Shown: positions 50,355 through 58,313 of the stretch, one piece after another
Numbering within the stretch: position 1 is the stretch's first letter
Layout of the letters: each line of letters starts with the position of its first letter
From: Lichenicoccus sp964242335
GTDB taxonomy: Bacteria; Pseudomonadota; Alphaproteobacteria; Acetobacterales; Acetobacteraceae
Reading direction: 5' to 3'
Assembly (NCBI GenBank): GCA_964242335.1
Contig: CAXTAY010000021.1
Span: 1-64,000 of the forward strand
Length of the DNA: 64,000 bases
The notes under the pieces: generated by a model
The model's input: only the letters and a program-made list of their open reading frames with translations
What the model was told of the DNA's origin: nothing
The model's database searches: none
Translations under genes and position numbers: made by a program

Positions 50355-51311
50355 ATGCGCCACTTTCTTGACTTTGAAAAACCCGTGGCCGAGCTCGAGG
50401 ACAAGATCGACGAGCTTCGCCGCATCTCCGAGACCGACGGCATCAACATCGCGGACGAGGTCGCCCGCCTCACCGACAAGGCCGACAAGCAGCTCCGCGC
50501 CGCCTACGCCAAGCTCACCCCCTGGCAGAAGGTGCAGGTGGCGCGCCACGCGCAGCGGCCGCACGCGCTGGACTACATCGCCGCCCTGATCACCGACTAC
50601 CTGCCGCTCGCCGGCGACCGCAGCTTCGCCGAGGATCGCGCCATCGTCGGCGGCCTGGGCCGCTTCGAGGGGCGCGCGGTGGTGGTGATCGGCACCGAGC
50701 GCGGCGACGACCTCGATACGCGGCTGCATCATAATTTCGGCATGGCGCGCCCCGAGGGCTATCGCAAGGTGCGCCGGCTGGCGGAGCTGGCCGGACGCTT
50801 CGGCCTGCCGATCCTGTCCTTCGTCGACACCGCCGGCGCCTATCCGGGCATCGAGGCGGAGGCGCGCGGGCAGGCCGAGGCGATCGCGCGCTCGATCGAC
50901 GCGTTCCTCGCCGCACCGGTGCCCATCATCGCCACCGTGATCGGTGAGGGCGGTTCCGGCGGCGCGGTGGCGCTGGGTGCCGGCGACCGCGTGTTCATGC
51001 TGGAACATTCGATCTATTCGGTGATCTCGCCGGAAGGCTGTGCGGCGATCCTCTGGCGCGACTCCACCCAGGCGCCGGCGGCGGCCGAGGCGATGCGGCT
51101 GACCGCGAACGACCTCAAGCATTTCGGCCTGATCGACGAGATCATCGCCGAGCCGATCGGCGGAGCGCACCGCGACGCCGCCGCGGCGATCGGCGCCGTC
51201 GGGCGGGCGATCGCCGCCGCCCTGCCGGGGCTGCTGGCGCTGGAGCCGGCGGCGCTGCGGGCGAGGCGGCGCGAGAAATACCTCGCGATGGGGCGCGATC
51301 CCGCCGGCTGA
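50355..51311 (+). CDS. accA: acetyl-CoA carboxylase carboxyltransferase subunit alpha
   Basis: This 318-residue alpha subunit of the carboxyltransferase transfers carboxyl from biotin to acetyl-CoA for fatty acid synthesis. It opens FLDFEKPVAELEDKIDELR, the usual start, and carries GMARPEGYRKVRRLAELAGR, PILSFVDTAGAYPGIEAEARGQ and the acyl-CoA site EGGSGGAVALG. The 3' end is followed by a 29-base tandem duplication that includes its last codons. It is transcribed with xerD. Confidence 0.97.
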   Translation: MRHFLDFEKPVAELEDKIDELRRISETDGINIADEVARLTDKADKQLRAAYAKLTPWQKVQVARHAQRPHALDYIAALITDYLPLAGDRSFAEDRAIVGGLGRFEGRAVVVIGTERGDDLDTRLHHNFGMARPEGYRKVRRLAELAGRFGLPILSFVDTAGAYPGIEAEARGQAEAIARSIDAFLAAPVPIIATVIGEGGSGGAVALGAGDRVFMLEHSIYSVISPEGCAAILWRDSTQAPAAAEAMRLTANDLKHFGLIDEIIAEPIGGAHRDAAAAIGAVGRAIAAALPGLLALEPAALRARRREKYLAMGRDPAG

Positions 51312-51360
51312 TGCCGGCTCACAGTCTCGCCGCCGGCTGATGCCGGCTCAGGGTGTCGCC
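51303..51360 (+). repeat. 29-bp tandem duplication at the accA 3' end
   Basis: Two adjacent 29-base units (51303-51331 and 51332-51360) share GCCGGCTGATGCCGGCTCA and differ at a few positions in the second half. A third partial GCCGGCTGG follows. The first unit contains the accA stop codon, so the unit appears to have duplicated outwards from the gene end. Confidence 0.7.
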
Positions 51361-51395
51361 GCCGGCTGGCCCCGCCTCGCGCGTTCAGCTCCGGC

Positions 51396-52148
51396 TCACG
51401 CCGCCGGTTCACCCTCGATCGGGACCATGCCTAGTCCGGCGATCAGGTCGTGCACGGCGGCGGCGGCGTCGCGGACCGCCGCGGCGTCGATACCCTTGCT
51501 GACCAGGCTGACGCCGCGCCGGTGCGGGCGTTCATACGGGTAGCTGCCGATGTCGAGGCTGGGAAAGCGGTGCTGGATCGCCTCCAGCCCCTCGGCGATC
51601 GCGCCCTCGAGCAGGCCGTCGGCGTGCCAGCTGGCCGAGACCACCGGGCGTCCGCCGGCGAGGCGCGGTGCCAGCTGGTCGAACATCGCCTGCATGATCC
51701 GCGGCACGCCGGCCATCACGTGCACGTTGCCGATCGAGAAGCCCGGCGCCACGGAGACCGGGTTGTCGATCGGCACGGCGCCGCGCGGCAGGGTGGCCAT
51801 GCGCTGCCGGGCCGCGTTGAAGCTGCCCGGAGCCATGTGCGCCTCCAGCTTGGCGAACGACTCCGGATGGATCTCCCACGGCACGCCGAACGCCTCGGCG
51901 ACGCAGGGGCTGGTGATGTCGTCGTGCGTCGGGCCGATGCCGCCGGTCGTCAGCAGGTGATCGAAGCGCGCGCGCAGCTCGACGATGTTGGAGACGATGG
52001 TCTCCCGGATGTCGGGAATGACCCGCACCTCGCGCAACGCGATGCCGAGCTCGCCCAGCCGCTTGGCGAGGAACTGGATGTTGGCGTCCTGGGTGCGGCC
52101 GGACAGGATCTCGTTGCCGATCACCAGGATGCAGGCTGTCGGATTCAT
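51396..52148 (-). CDS. molybdopterin-binding/CinA N-terminal domain protein
   Basis: This 250-residue single-domain protein of the MoaB/Mog fold belongs to the competence/damage-inducible CinA N-terminal family. It has ACILVIGNEILSGRTQDANI, VRVIPDIRETI, LLTTGGIGPTHDDITSPCVA and APGFSIGNVHVMAGVP. It lacks the C-terminal nicotinamide-nucleotide amidase domain of full CinA. Stand-alone versions are common in alphaproteobacteria, where a pyrophosphatase role on ADP-ribose or a molybdopterin link are the usual suggestions. The ATG at 52148 places the conserved strand at residue 5. It is convergent with accA. Confidence 0.88.
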   Translation of the reverse strand: MNPTACILVIGNEILSGRTQDANIQFLAKRLGELGIALREVRVIPDIRETIVSNIVELRARFDHLLTTGGIGPTHDDITSPCVAEAFGVPWEIHPESFAKLEAHMAPGSFNAARQRMATLPRGAVPIDNPVSVAPGFSIGNVHVMAGVPRIMQAMFDQLAPRLAGGRPVVSASWHADGLLEGAIAEGLEAIQHRFPSLDIGSYPYERPHRRGVSLVSKGIDAAAVRDAAAAVHDLIAGLGMVPIEGEPAA

Positions 52149-52189
52149 GCGCTCGTGCCCCAATGCTGTCCAGGCGAGGCGATTTCGGC

Positions 52190-53059
52190 ATGGCCGGCCC
52201 CGACCAGTATGCCTACATGGGGCCCATGACGGATTTGCCCACCCTTCGCGAACCCCTCCTGCGCGTCCCCATGCTGCGCGTGATCGATCTGGAGACCACC
52301 GGCAACTCGCTGGACGATGGCGGCGTGGTCGAGATCGGCTGGCAGGACCTGGTGCAGGACCTGGTGCAGGACGGGGAGCAGGAGGTCGGCGGCTGGAGGC
52401 TGTCGGGTCCGCCGCGGGCGCGACTGGTCGATCCCGGTGTCCCGATCTCGCCGGCCACCTCGGCGATCCACCACATCGTCGACGAGGACGTGGCCGGTGC
52501 GCCGTCCTGGCTAGAGGCCGCGCCGCCGATCCTGCGCGGCGATCCCGGGGCCACGCCGCTTGCCCTGGTCGCGCACCGCGCCGCCTTCGAGCAGCGCTGG
52601 TGCCTGCCGGCGCTGTCCGGACGGGCGCGCTGGATCTGCACCTACAAGTGCGCGCTGCGCCTGTGGCCCGATGCACCCGGACACTCCAACCAGGGCCTGC
52701 GCTACTGGCGCCGGCCGGCCGGGCTCGACCGCGCGCTCGGCCTGCCGGCGCACCGCGCGGCGCCCGATGCCTACGTCACCGCGCACCACCTGCGCGACAT
52801 GCTGTCACTCGCCTCGCTGTCGCAGCTGCTGATCTGGTCCGAGGAGCCCGCCCTGCTGGTGCGCGTGCCGTACGGGCCCTCGCGCGGGCGTCGCTGGGCC
52901 GACCTGGGCGACGACGCCCTGGTGCGGATCATCGAGACGGAGTCCGGCGGCAACGTCGACATGCGGTTCAGCGCGCGCACCGAGCAGGCGCGCCGCGTCG
53001 GCGCGCCGCCGAAGCCCGGCCAGATGTCGCTCGGGCTGGCGCAGACGCCGGCGGCGTGA
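52190..53059 (+). CDS. DnaQ-like 3'-5' exonuclease
   Basis: This protein of about 289 residues has an exonuclease fold: LRVIDLETTGNSLDDGGVVE carries ExoI with the Asp-Glu pair, AIHHIVDEDV follows, VAHRAAFEQRW is the ExoII-type segment and APDAYVTAHHLRDML is ExoIII with the final Asp. A C-terminal half continues past the nuclease fold, as in exonucleases used for repair. A 12-base unit is repeated in tandem near 52345, giving QDLVQDLVQD inside the first loop. The ATG at 52190 has GAGG about ten bases upstream; starts at 52163 and 52226 are also possible. Confidence 0.8.
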   Translation: MAGPDQYAYMGPMTDLPTLREPLLRVPMLRVIDLETTGNSLDDGGVVEIGWQDLVQDLVQDGEQEVGGWRLSGPPRARLVDPGVPISPATSAIHHIVDEDVAGAPSWLEAAPPILRGDPGATPLALVAHRAAFEQRWCLPALSGRARWICTYKCALRLWPDAPGHSNQGLRYWRRPAGLDRALGLPAHRAAPDAYVTAHHLRDMLSLASLSQLLIWSEEPALLVRVPYGPSRGRRWADLGDDALVRIIETESGGNVDMRFSARTEQARRVGAPPKPGQMSLGLAQTPAA

Positions 53060-53088
53060 GGCGCGCGCTTCGGGAGCGCGGGACGGGC

Positions 53089-54225
53089 TCAAAGATAGTC
53101 GCGCAGCATCGGCACCAGCGGCTTGTCGGCGTCCGGCATCGGATACTCCGCCAGCCGCGCCGGCGTCACCCAGGCCAGGGTCTGGCCCTCCCTGGGTCGT
53201 GGCGAGTTGCTCCAGCGCCGGCACAGATAGAGCGGCATCAGCAGGTGGAAGTCGTCGTAGCCGTGCGAGGCGAAGCTGAACGGCGCGAGGCAGGCCTGCG
53301 ACAGCTCGATGCCGAGCTCCTCGCGCAGCTCGCGGACCAGCGCCTGCTCGGGCGTCTCGCCCGCCTCCACCTTGCCGCCGGGGAACTCCCACAGGCCGGC
53401 CATCGTCCGCCCTTCCGGACGCCGCGCCAGCAGGATGCGGCCATCGCCGTCGATCAGGGCGCAGGCGGCGACCAGCAGCACCGGACGGTCCGCGGGGCGG
53501 GCGGCCACGGCCGGCGGCCGGTCGCGCCCCGCGGCCGCGGCATCCGGGCGCAGGTCGGCGTGCCCGGCTTCGAACAGCAGCACCGGATGGCTGCCGCCGC
53601 GGGCCAGGAAGAGCTGCCGCGAGGCGCCGACCTCGCGGAATCCGATCCGGCGCAGCACCGCCGCCGAGGCAGGGTTGTCGGTCGCGACCTGGGCGACCAG
53701 CCGGTCGAGATCGAGCCGCGCCAGCGCCCAGCGCGCCAGCCTTCCGGCGGCCTCGCTCGCGACGCCTCCGTTCCAGTAGCGGCGCGCGATCCAGTAGCCG
53801 AGATCGCCGCTGCGCGCGGCGGCATCGATGCGCAGCCCGACGCAGCCGAGCAGGCTGCCGGCGGGTGCCAGGCCCGGCTGGTTCGCTGCCTCCGCACCCG
53901 GCGTGGGTTCCGCATCTGAGGCCGCGCCCGACGCCGCGCCTGGCGCCGCTCCCGGTGCCGCGACACTGGCGGACGCGCCGGCCTCGGAGATGACGACGAA
54001 GTGGTAGGCGGTGCCGGCGGCGGCCTGGCCCGCGGCGGCCTCGATCCACTCGTCGGTCAGCTTGCGCGGGTACGGGAAGGGCAGGCGCGGCAGCATGCGC
54101 ACCACCCCCCAGTCATTGACCAGCCGGTGGATCGATGCCGCGTCCTCGGGGCGCGGCGGCCGCAGCAGGAAGCGCGGGGTGGCGAGCCGGAGTGCGAGGC
54201 CGTCGGCACCCGCCTCCGCGGTCAC
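53089..54225 (-). CDS. GNAT acetyltransferase fused to a MutT-type Nudix hydrolase
   Basis: This 378-residue fusion has an N-terminal GNAT domain of the RimJ type (RFLLRPPRPEDAASIHRLVN; GDLGYWIARRYWNGGVASEA; NPASAAVLRRIGFREVG). A C-terminal MutT domain follows from about residue 255, with a canonical Nudix box (GGKVEAGETPEQALVRELRE, then ELG). The Nudix part would remove 8-oxo-dGTP, and the GNAT part would acetylate an unknown amine. An Ala/Pro/Gly stretch of about 35 residues interrupts the GNAT fold after VVISEAG. The GTG at 54225 overlaps the stop of the Rieske gene, so the two are translationally coupled. Confidence 0.88.
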   Translation of the reverse strand: MTAEAGADGLALRLATPRFLLRPPRPEDAASIHRLVNDWGVVRMLPRLPFPYPRKLTDEWIEAAAGQAAAGTAYHFVVISEAGASASVAAPGAAPGAASGAASDAEPTPGAEAANQPGLAPAGSLLGCVGLRIDAAARSGDLGYWIARRYWNGGVASEAAGRLARWALARLDLDRLVAQVATDNPASAAVLRRIGFREVGASRQLFLARGGSHPVLLFEAGHADLRPDAAAAGRDRPPAVAARPADRPVLLVAACALIDGDGRILLARRPEGRTMAGLWEFPGGKVEAGETPEQALVRELREELGIELSQACLAPFSFASHGYDDFHLLMPLYLCRRWSNSPRPREGQTLAWVTPARLAEYPMPDADKPLVPMLRDYL

Positions 54226-55292
54226 GCCGCTTCGATGCCGCGCGCCATCAGCAGGCCGCGCAGGTTGCGGATCACCGGGAACACCTCCTGGTTGCGATCC
54301 TCGCCCTGCGCATCGTGCGCCGCCTGTTCCAGCTCGACGATGTCGCGGTCCTCGCGGAAGATCCGCTCGGTGAACAGCACCAGCAGCGGCCAGGCCGCGT
54401 TGAGCAGGCCCGGGATCTTCGGCTTGCGCACCGAGAGCAGCCCGAAGGTGCGGTTGCGACGCTGCTCGACATCCTGCGGGGTGTAGGCGATCCACAGATC
54501 CATCACCGGCTCGGCGCCCGAGGTGCGTATCCGCAGCGTCTGGTAGGGATATTCGGTGCGTATCGTCATGACGTCGCGGTCGGCGTGCTGCTTCTCGGTG
54601 CCGCGACGCTGCTTGAAGATCAGTGCCTCGCCGATCGGCTGCTTGCCGCCGGTGCGGGCGAAGCTGTAGCGCGCCTCGATCCAGTCCTCGCCGGCGTCCT
54701 GGCCCAGGAAGCGCGGGCGGATCTGGCCCATCTGCTTGGCGTGCATGAACTGATGGTTCATGTCCATCAGGTTCTCGTGCATGAAGCTGTAGTGGCAGCC
54801 GATGACGCGGCCGAACCGCCGGGTCTTGTAGGCGTCGTCGTCGGCGGCGCCGAACACCGGCAGCGGCACCGCGTCGGCACGCGCGGGATCGCCCGGGAAC
54901 ACCAGGATCAGGCCGCTGCGCTCGCGGCACGGATAGGCGCGCACGCCGTTGGGCAGCTTGTCCTTGCCGAGATACGGCACGTCGACGCACTTGCCCGAGC
55001 GCGCATAGGCCCAGCCATGGTAGCAGCAGCGGATCGACTGGCCGTCCACGGTGCCGCGCGACAGCGGCACCTGCCGGTGCGCGCAGCGATCCTCCAGCGC
55101 ATACACCGCACCCTCCTTGGGCCGCACCAGCACGATCGGCTCGCCGGCATAGGTGGCGGCCATGGTGCCGCCGGGCTTGAGCTCGTGCGACCAGGCGAGC
55201 GGATACCAGTGGTCGGGATGGCTTCGGACCCGTCTCAGGTCGGGACCGCGCGCGAGCGGCGGGGGCGTGTCGGTGGCAAAGGCGTGATCCAT
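54222..55292 (-). CDS. Rieske 2Fe-2S aromatic ring-hydroxylating oxygenase-like protein
   Basis: This 356-residue protein has an N-terminal Rieske domain (CAHRQVPLSRG and CCYHGW give the two Cys and two His ligands) and a C-terminal catalytic domain of the oxygenase alpha-subunit type. Its mononuclear iron ligands are suggested by HENLMDMNHQFMH. The nearest types are vanillate demethylase-like or PaO-like mono-oxygenases. No reductase gene is adjacent, so electrons must come from elsewhere. The ATG at 55292 has GAGGGA five bases upstream. It is divergent from the amine oxidase operon and coupled to the GNAT-Nudix gene. Confidence 0.88.
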   Translation of the reverse strand: MDHAFATDTPPPLARGPDLRRVRSHPDHWYPLAWSHELKPGGTMAATYAGEPIVLVRPKEGAVYALEDRCAHRQVPLSRGTVDGQSIRCCYHGWAYARSGKCVDVPYLGKDKLPNGVRAYPCRERSGLILVFPGDPARADAVPLPVFGAADDDAYKTRRFGRVIGCHYSFMHENLMDMNHQFMHAKQMGQIRPRFLGQDAGEDWIEARYSFARTGGKQPIGEALIFKQRRGTEKQHADRDVMTIRTEYPYQTLRIRTSGAEPVMDLWIAYTPQDVEQRRNRTFGLLSVRKPKIPGLLNAAWPLLVLFTERIFREDRDIVELEQAAHDAQGEDRNQEVFPVIRNLRGLLMARGIEAA

Positions 55293-55605
55293 CGTCCCTC
55301 GGTCTGCAGCGATGCACTTTGCGGGTGCCCTGGGCGTCAGCATAGACGTTCGCAAGGCCAAGGCGAGCGGCGAATCCGCGCCCGCCCTCCGACGGATCCG
55401 GTAGCGGATCGTCGGCCGGGTCCGGCTGGCCGGGGCGCCGATACCGCTGCCGGCGGATCATGCAGCGCCGCCCGCTGCTCCGCCGCGCCGCACAAAACGG
55501 GTCGACCAAATGATCAGGAAGTGAGACGTTGACCAGCAGTGCGGGCGTAATTCCGGTAACGACCCAAGCTTGTGCAGGAGACTGCACTATTTTGGAGCAG
55601 GATGC
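55293..55605. other. 313-base divergent control region
   Basis: This region between the Rieske gene and the amine oxidase operon contains no gene. On the plus strand there is a TTGACC (55529-55534) without a convincing -10 box, and a terminator-like hairpin close to the operon start, described separately. The Rieske-proximal part is GC-rich and shows nothing recognisable. Confidence 0.5.
55572..55593 (+). promoter_or_regulatory. leader hairpin with T-rich tail before the amine oxidase gene
   Basis: GTGCAG-GAGA-CTGCAC (55572-55587) is a perfect 6-bp stem with a four-base loop followed by TATTTT, immediately before the GGAG ribosome-binding site at 55594-55597. Its form suits an attenuator or a translation-blocking structure. 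Confidence 0.45.
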
Positions 55606-57207
55606 TTGAACAACACGCAGATGAGAATTCAGCCGACGCGCCGACAGTTGCTGACACGTATCGGTGTCACCGCCGGCAGCGTCGCGATGTACCAGGCGAT
55701 GACGCAGCTCGGGCATGCGGCAGGCACCGATTTCGCCGGACCGCCGTCGCTCAGCGGCGGCAAGACCGGGACCAGCGTGCTGGTGCTCGGCGCCGGGCTG
55801 GCGGGAATGCTGGCCGCGCACGAGTTGCGACGCGCGGGCTACAGCGTGCGGATCCTGGAGTTCCAGAACCGCTCCGGCGGCCGCAACTTCACGCTGCGCG
55901 GCGGCGACAGCCTCACCGAGCTCGGCGGCTACACCCAGAAGGTGGATTTCGCGCCGGGCAACTACATCAATCCGGGGCCCTGGCGCATTCCCTACCATCA
56001 CCAGGCGATCCTGCATTACTGCCGCGCCTTCGGGGTGGCGCTGGAGCCGTTCATCGAGGTCAACCACAACAGCTACCTGCACAACAGCAAGACGTTCGGC
56101 GGCGTGCCGCAGCGCTACCGCGACGTGCTGAGCGACTTCACCGGCTACACCGCCGAGCTGCTCGCCAAGGCGATCAACCAGAACAAGCTCGACCAGCCGG
56201 TGAGCGCCGAGGAGCGCAAGGACCTGCTCGCCGCGATGCGCGGCTGGGGGCTGCTGAACGCGGAGTACGACTACGTCAAGGGACCGATGGCCTCGCTGCG
56301 GCGCGGCTACGGCAAGCCGCGCGGCGGCGGCCCGGACGGCGCGCCGATCCCCTCGCAGCCGCTCGCCCGCGACGAGGTGATGCGCTCGGGCCTGTGGCAC
56401 TGGCTGTCGTTCAACACCGTCTACGACGTGCAGACCACCATGTTCCAGCCAGTCGGCGGCATGGACATGATCGGCCGCGGCTTCGCCAAGCAGGTCGGCG
56501 ACCTGGTCACCCACAACATCGACGTCACCCGCATCCAGCAGGACGATGCCGGCGTCACCGTCACCTACAAGGACAACAACCATGGCGGCGCCGTCGGCCA
56601 CGCCAAAGCGGACTACTGCGTCTGCACCATCCCGCTCTCGATCCTGAGCCAGATCGACGTGCAGGTCAGCGGGCCGATGCGCGACGCGATCGCCGCCGTC
56701 CCGTACGCCTCCTCGGTCAAGGTCGGGCTCGAGTTCAAGCGCCGGTTCTGGGAGGAGGACGAGGCGATCTACGGCGGCATCAGCTTCACCGACCAGCAGA
56801 TCAGCCAGATCTCCTATCCGAGCCACGGCTACTTCTCGTCCGGCAAGGCGGTGCTGCTCGGCGGCTACATGTTCGGCGCCGCCGCCTACGACTTCGCCGG
56901 CAAGACGCCGCAGCAGCGCGTGCAGGCCGCACTCGACCAGGGTGCGGTGCTGCACAAGCAGTACAAGGACGAGTTCGTCACCGGGGTGGGCGTGGCCTGG
57001 AGCCGGATGCCGTGGTCGCTGGGCTGCTGCGGCACCTGGAGCGAGGATGCGCGCCAGGCCCACTACAAGACCCTGACCACGATGGATGGCCGCGTGGTGC
57101 TGGCCGGCGAGCATGCCTCCTATATCGGCTGCTGGCAGGAGGGCGCGCTGCTGTCCTCGATCAGCGCCATCACCCAGCTTCACCAGCGCGCCGTGGGAGC
57201 CGCCTGA
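55606..57207 (+). CDS. Tat-exported flavin amine / L-amino-acid oxidase family protein
   Basis: This flavoenzyme of about 533 residues has a twin-arginine signal (PTRRQLLTRIGVTAGS), the FAD-binding VLVLGAGLAGMLAAHELRRA with FQNRSGGRNFT, and the C-terminal FAD motif VVLAGEHASYIGCWQEGALL. The fold is that of monoamine and L-amino-acid oxidases, which turn an amine into an imine. A Tat signal means it folds with FAD and works outside the cytosol. TTG at 55606 has GGAG eight bases upstream; ATG at 55621 is the alternative and keeps the Tat motif. It overlaps the cytochrome c gene by one base, pointing to a dehydrogenase that feeds the cytochrome. Confidence 0.87.
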   Translation: MNNTQMRIQPTRRQLLTRIGVTAGSVAMYQAMTQLGHAAGTDFAGPPSLSGGKTGTSVLVLGAGLAGMLAAHELRRAGYSVRILEFQNRSGGRNFTLRGGDSLTELGGYTQKVDFAPGNYINPGPWRIPYHHQAILHYCRAFGVALEPFIEVNHNSYLHNSKTFGGVPQRYRDVLSDFTGYTAELLAKAINQNKLDQPVSAEERKDLLAAMRGWGLLNAEYDYVKGPMASLRRGYGKPRGGGPDGAPIPSQPLARDEVMRSGLWHWLSFNTVYDVQTTMFQPVGGMDMIGRGFAKQVGDLVTHNIDVTRIQQDDAGVTVTYKDNNHGGAVGHAKADYCVCTIPLSILSQIDVQVSGPMRDAIAAVPYASSVKVGLEFKRRFWEEDEAIYGGISFTDQQISQISYPSHGYFSSGKAVLLGGYMFGAAAYDFAGKTPQQRVQAALDQGAVLHKQYKDEFVTGVGVAWSRMPWSLGCCGTWSEDARQAHYKTLTTMDGRVVLAGEHASYIGCWQEGALLSSISAITQLHQRAVGAA

Positions 57208-57695
57208 TGCTACGCATCCCTTCCAGGCCGCGGTTTCCGAACCGCGCGATCGCCCGCATCGTCGCCGGCACCGCACTCGCGGCCCTGCTGTCGCTGGCGA
57301 CGGGTCGGGCAGCACGCGCCGACGTCGCCAGCAACGGCTTCGGCGGCGACATCGACGCCAGCACCGGCGAGGCGGTCTACCAGCATGTCTGCCAGGGCTG
57401 CCACATGCCCGGCGGCACCGGCGCGGTAGGCGCCGCGGCGATCCCGGCACTGGCCGGCAACAAGAAGCTCGCGAGCTCCGGCTACCCGGTCTACGTGGTG
57501 CTGAACGGACTGGGCGGGATGCCGTGGTTCAACGGCGACCTGAAGAACCCCGAGGGTGCCGGCGTGCTGAGCAACCAGCAGATCGCGCTGGTGGTGAACT
57601 TCATCCGCACCCATTTCGGCAACGCCTACGGCGATCCCGTCAGCGCCGCCGACGTCGCCGCGGTGCGCGGTCCGGCCCCGATCACGGAGCACTGA
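57207..57695 (+). CDS. periplasmic c-type cytochrome
   Basis: This 162-residue protein has a signal region up to about residue 39 (IVAGTALAALLSLATGRAAR) and one haem site CQGCH at residues 62-66. The probable axial methionine is in GLGGMPWFNG (Met105), as in class I cytochromes that serve dehydrogenases. Its ATG lies in a TGATG junction with the amine oxidase stop, and ridA follows four bases after its stop. It is inferred to accept electrons from the flavoprotein and pass them to the respiratory chain. Confidence 0.9.
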   Translation: MLRIPSRPRFPNRAIARIVAGTALAALLSLATGRAARADVASNGFGGDIDASTGEAVYQHVCQGCHMPGGTGAVGAAAIPALAGNKKLASSGYPVYVVLNGLGGMPWFNGDLKNPEGAGVLSNQQIALVVNFIRTHFGNAYGDPVSAADVAAVRGPAPITEH

Positions 57696-57698
57696 GCC

Positions 57699-58196
57699 TT
57701 GAGCATGAAGACCATCCTCGTCGCGCTGGCGATGCTGCAGGCGGCCGGCGGCGCCGCCGTCGCGGCGGACGACGTGATCCGCCACAACGTGCCCACGTTC
57801 CCGATCGCCGCCAGCATCGAGGTGCCGCCCGGATACAGCACGATCTACCTGTCCGGCATGGGTGCGGACGTCGCCGACAAGTCGGCCAAGGCGATGACGC
57901 TCGCGGCCTACGGCGACACCGAGACGCAGACCCGCAGCGCGCTGGGCAAGATCAGCGCCGCCCTCGCCGGGCTGCACCTCACGCTGGGCGACGTGGTGCA
58001 GATGCACGCCTACGTCGCCGCCGACCCGAAGCTCGGCCACATCGACTTCGCCGGCCTGATGAAGGCGTACACCCAGTTCTTCGGCACCCACGACCAGCCC
58101 AACCTGCCGACCCGCTCCGCCTTCCAGGTCGCGGGGCTGGCCAACCCTGGCTGGCTGATCGAGATCGAGGTGCAGGCGGTGCGCAAGCCGCACTAG
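57699..58196 (+). CDS. exported RidA family imine deaminase
   Basis: This 165-residue protein has a Sec signal (TILVALAMLQAAGGAAVAAD) in front of a full RidA/YjgF domain. The substrate-binding arginine of active RidA is kept (Arg139 in PTRSAFQVAGL), as is the C-terminal IEIEVQAV. RidA proteins hydrolyse reactive imines and enamines, and most are cytosolic; export here matches the exported amine oxidase two genes upstream. TTG at 57699 has GGAG nine bases upstream; ATG at 57705 is the alternative. It is the last gene of the operon and is followed by a repeat element. Confidence 0.88.
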   Translation: MSMKTILVALAMLQAAGGAAVAADDVIRHNVPTFPIAASIEVPPGYSTIYLSGMGADVADKSAKAMTLAAYGDTETQTRSALGKISAALAGLHLTLGDVVQMHAYVAADPKLGHIDFAGLMKAYTQFFGTHDQPNLPTRSAFQVAGLANPGWLIEIEVQAVRKPH

Positions 58197-58205
58197 CGGG
58201 AGCCG

Positions 58206-58268
58206 GAGGAGGGCAGGCAAGGGCTCTGCCCTTGACCCGCTGGGGCTGGCGGCCCCAGACCCCGATCC
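58206..58268 (+). repeat. two-hairpin 3' element, copy 6
   Basis: GGAGGGCAGGCAAGGG leads into hairpin AAGGGC-TCT-GCCCTT (58219-58233), then GACCCG and hairpin CTGGGGC-N5-GCCCCAG (58240-58258), then ACCCCGATCC. It begins ten bases after the ridA stop, in the operon's direction. Confidence 0.85.
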
Positions 58269-58313
58269 TGAGCGGCCTGTTAACCGCGGCCGGGCTCTCC
58301 CACCTGCTCCTCA

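Noticed and set aside
51303..51360. CRISPR-like repeat
   Set aside because: The 29-base units are directly adjacent with no spacers, only two and a half copies exist, and no cas genes are present.
55529..55557. Sigma-70 promoter for the amine oxidase operon at TTGACC
   Set aside because: No acceptable -10 box lies 16-18 bases downstream; the match to the -35 box alone is not enough.
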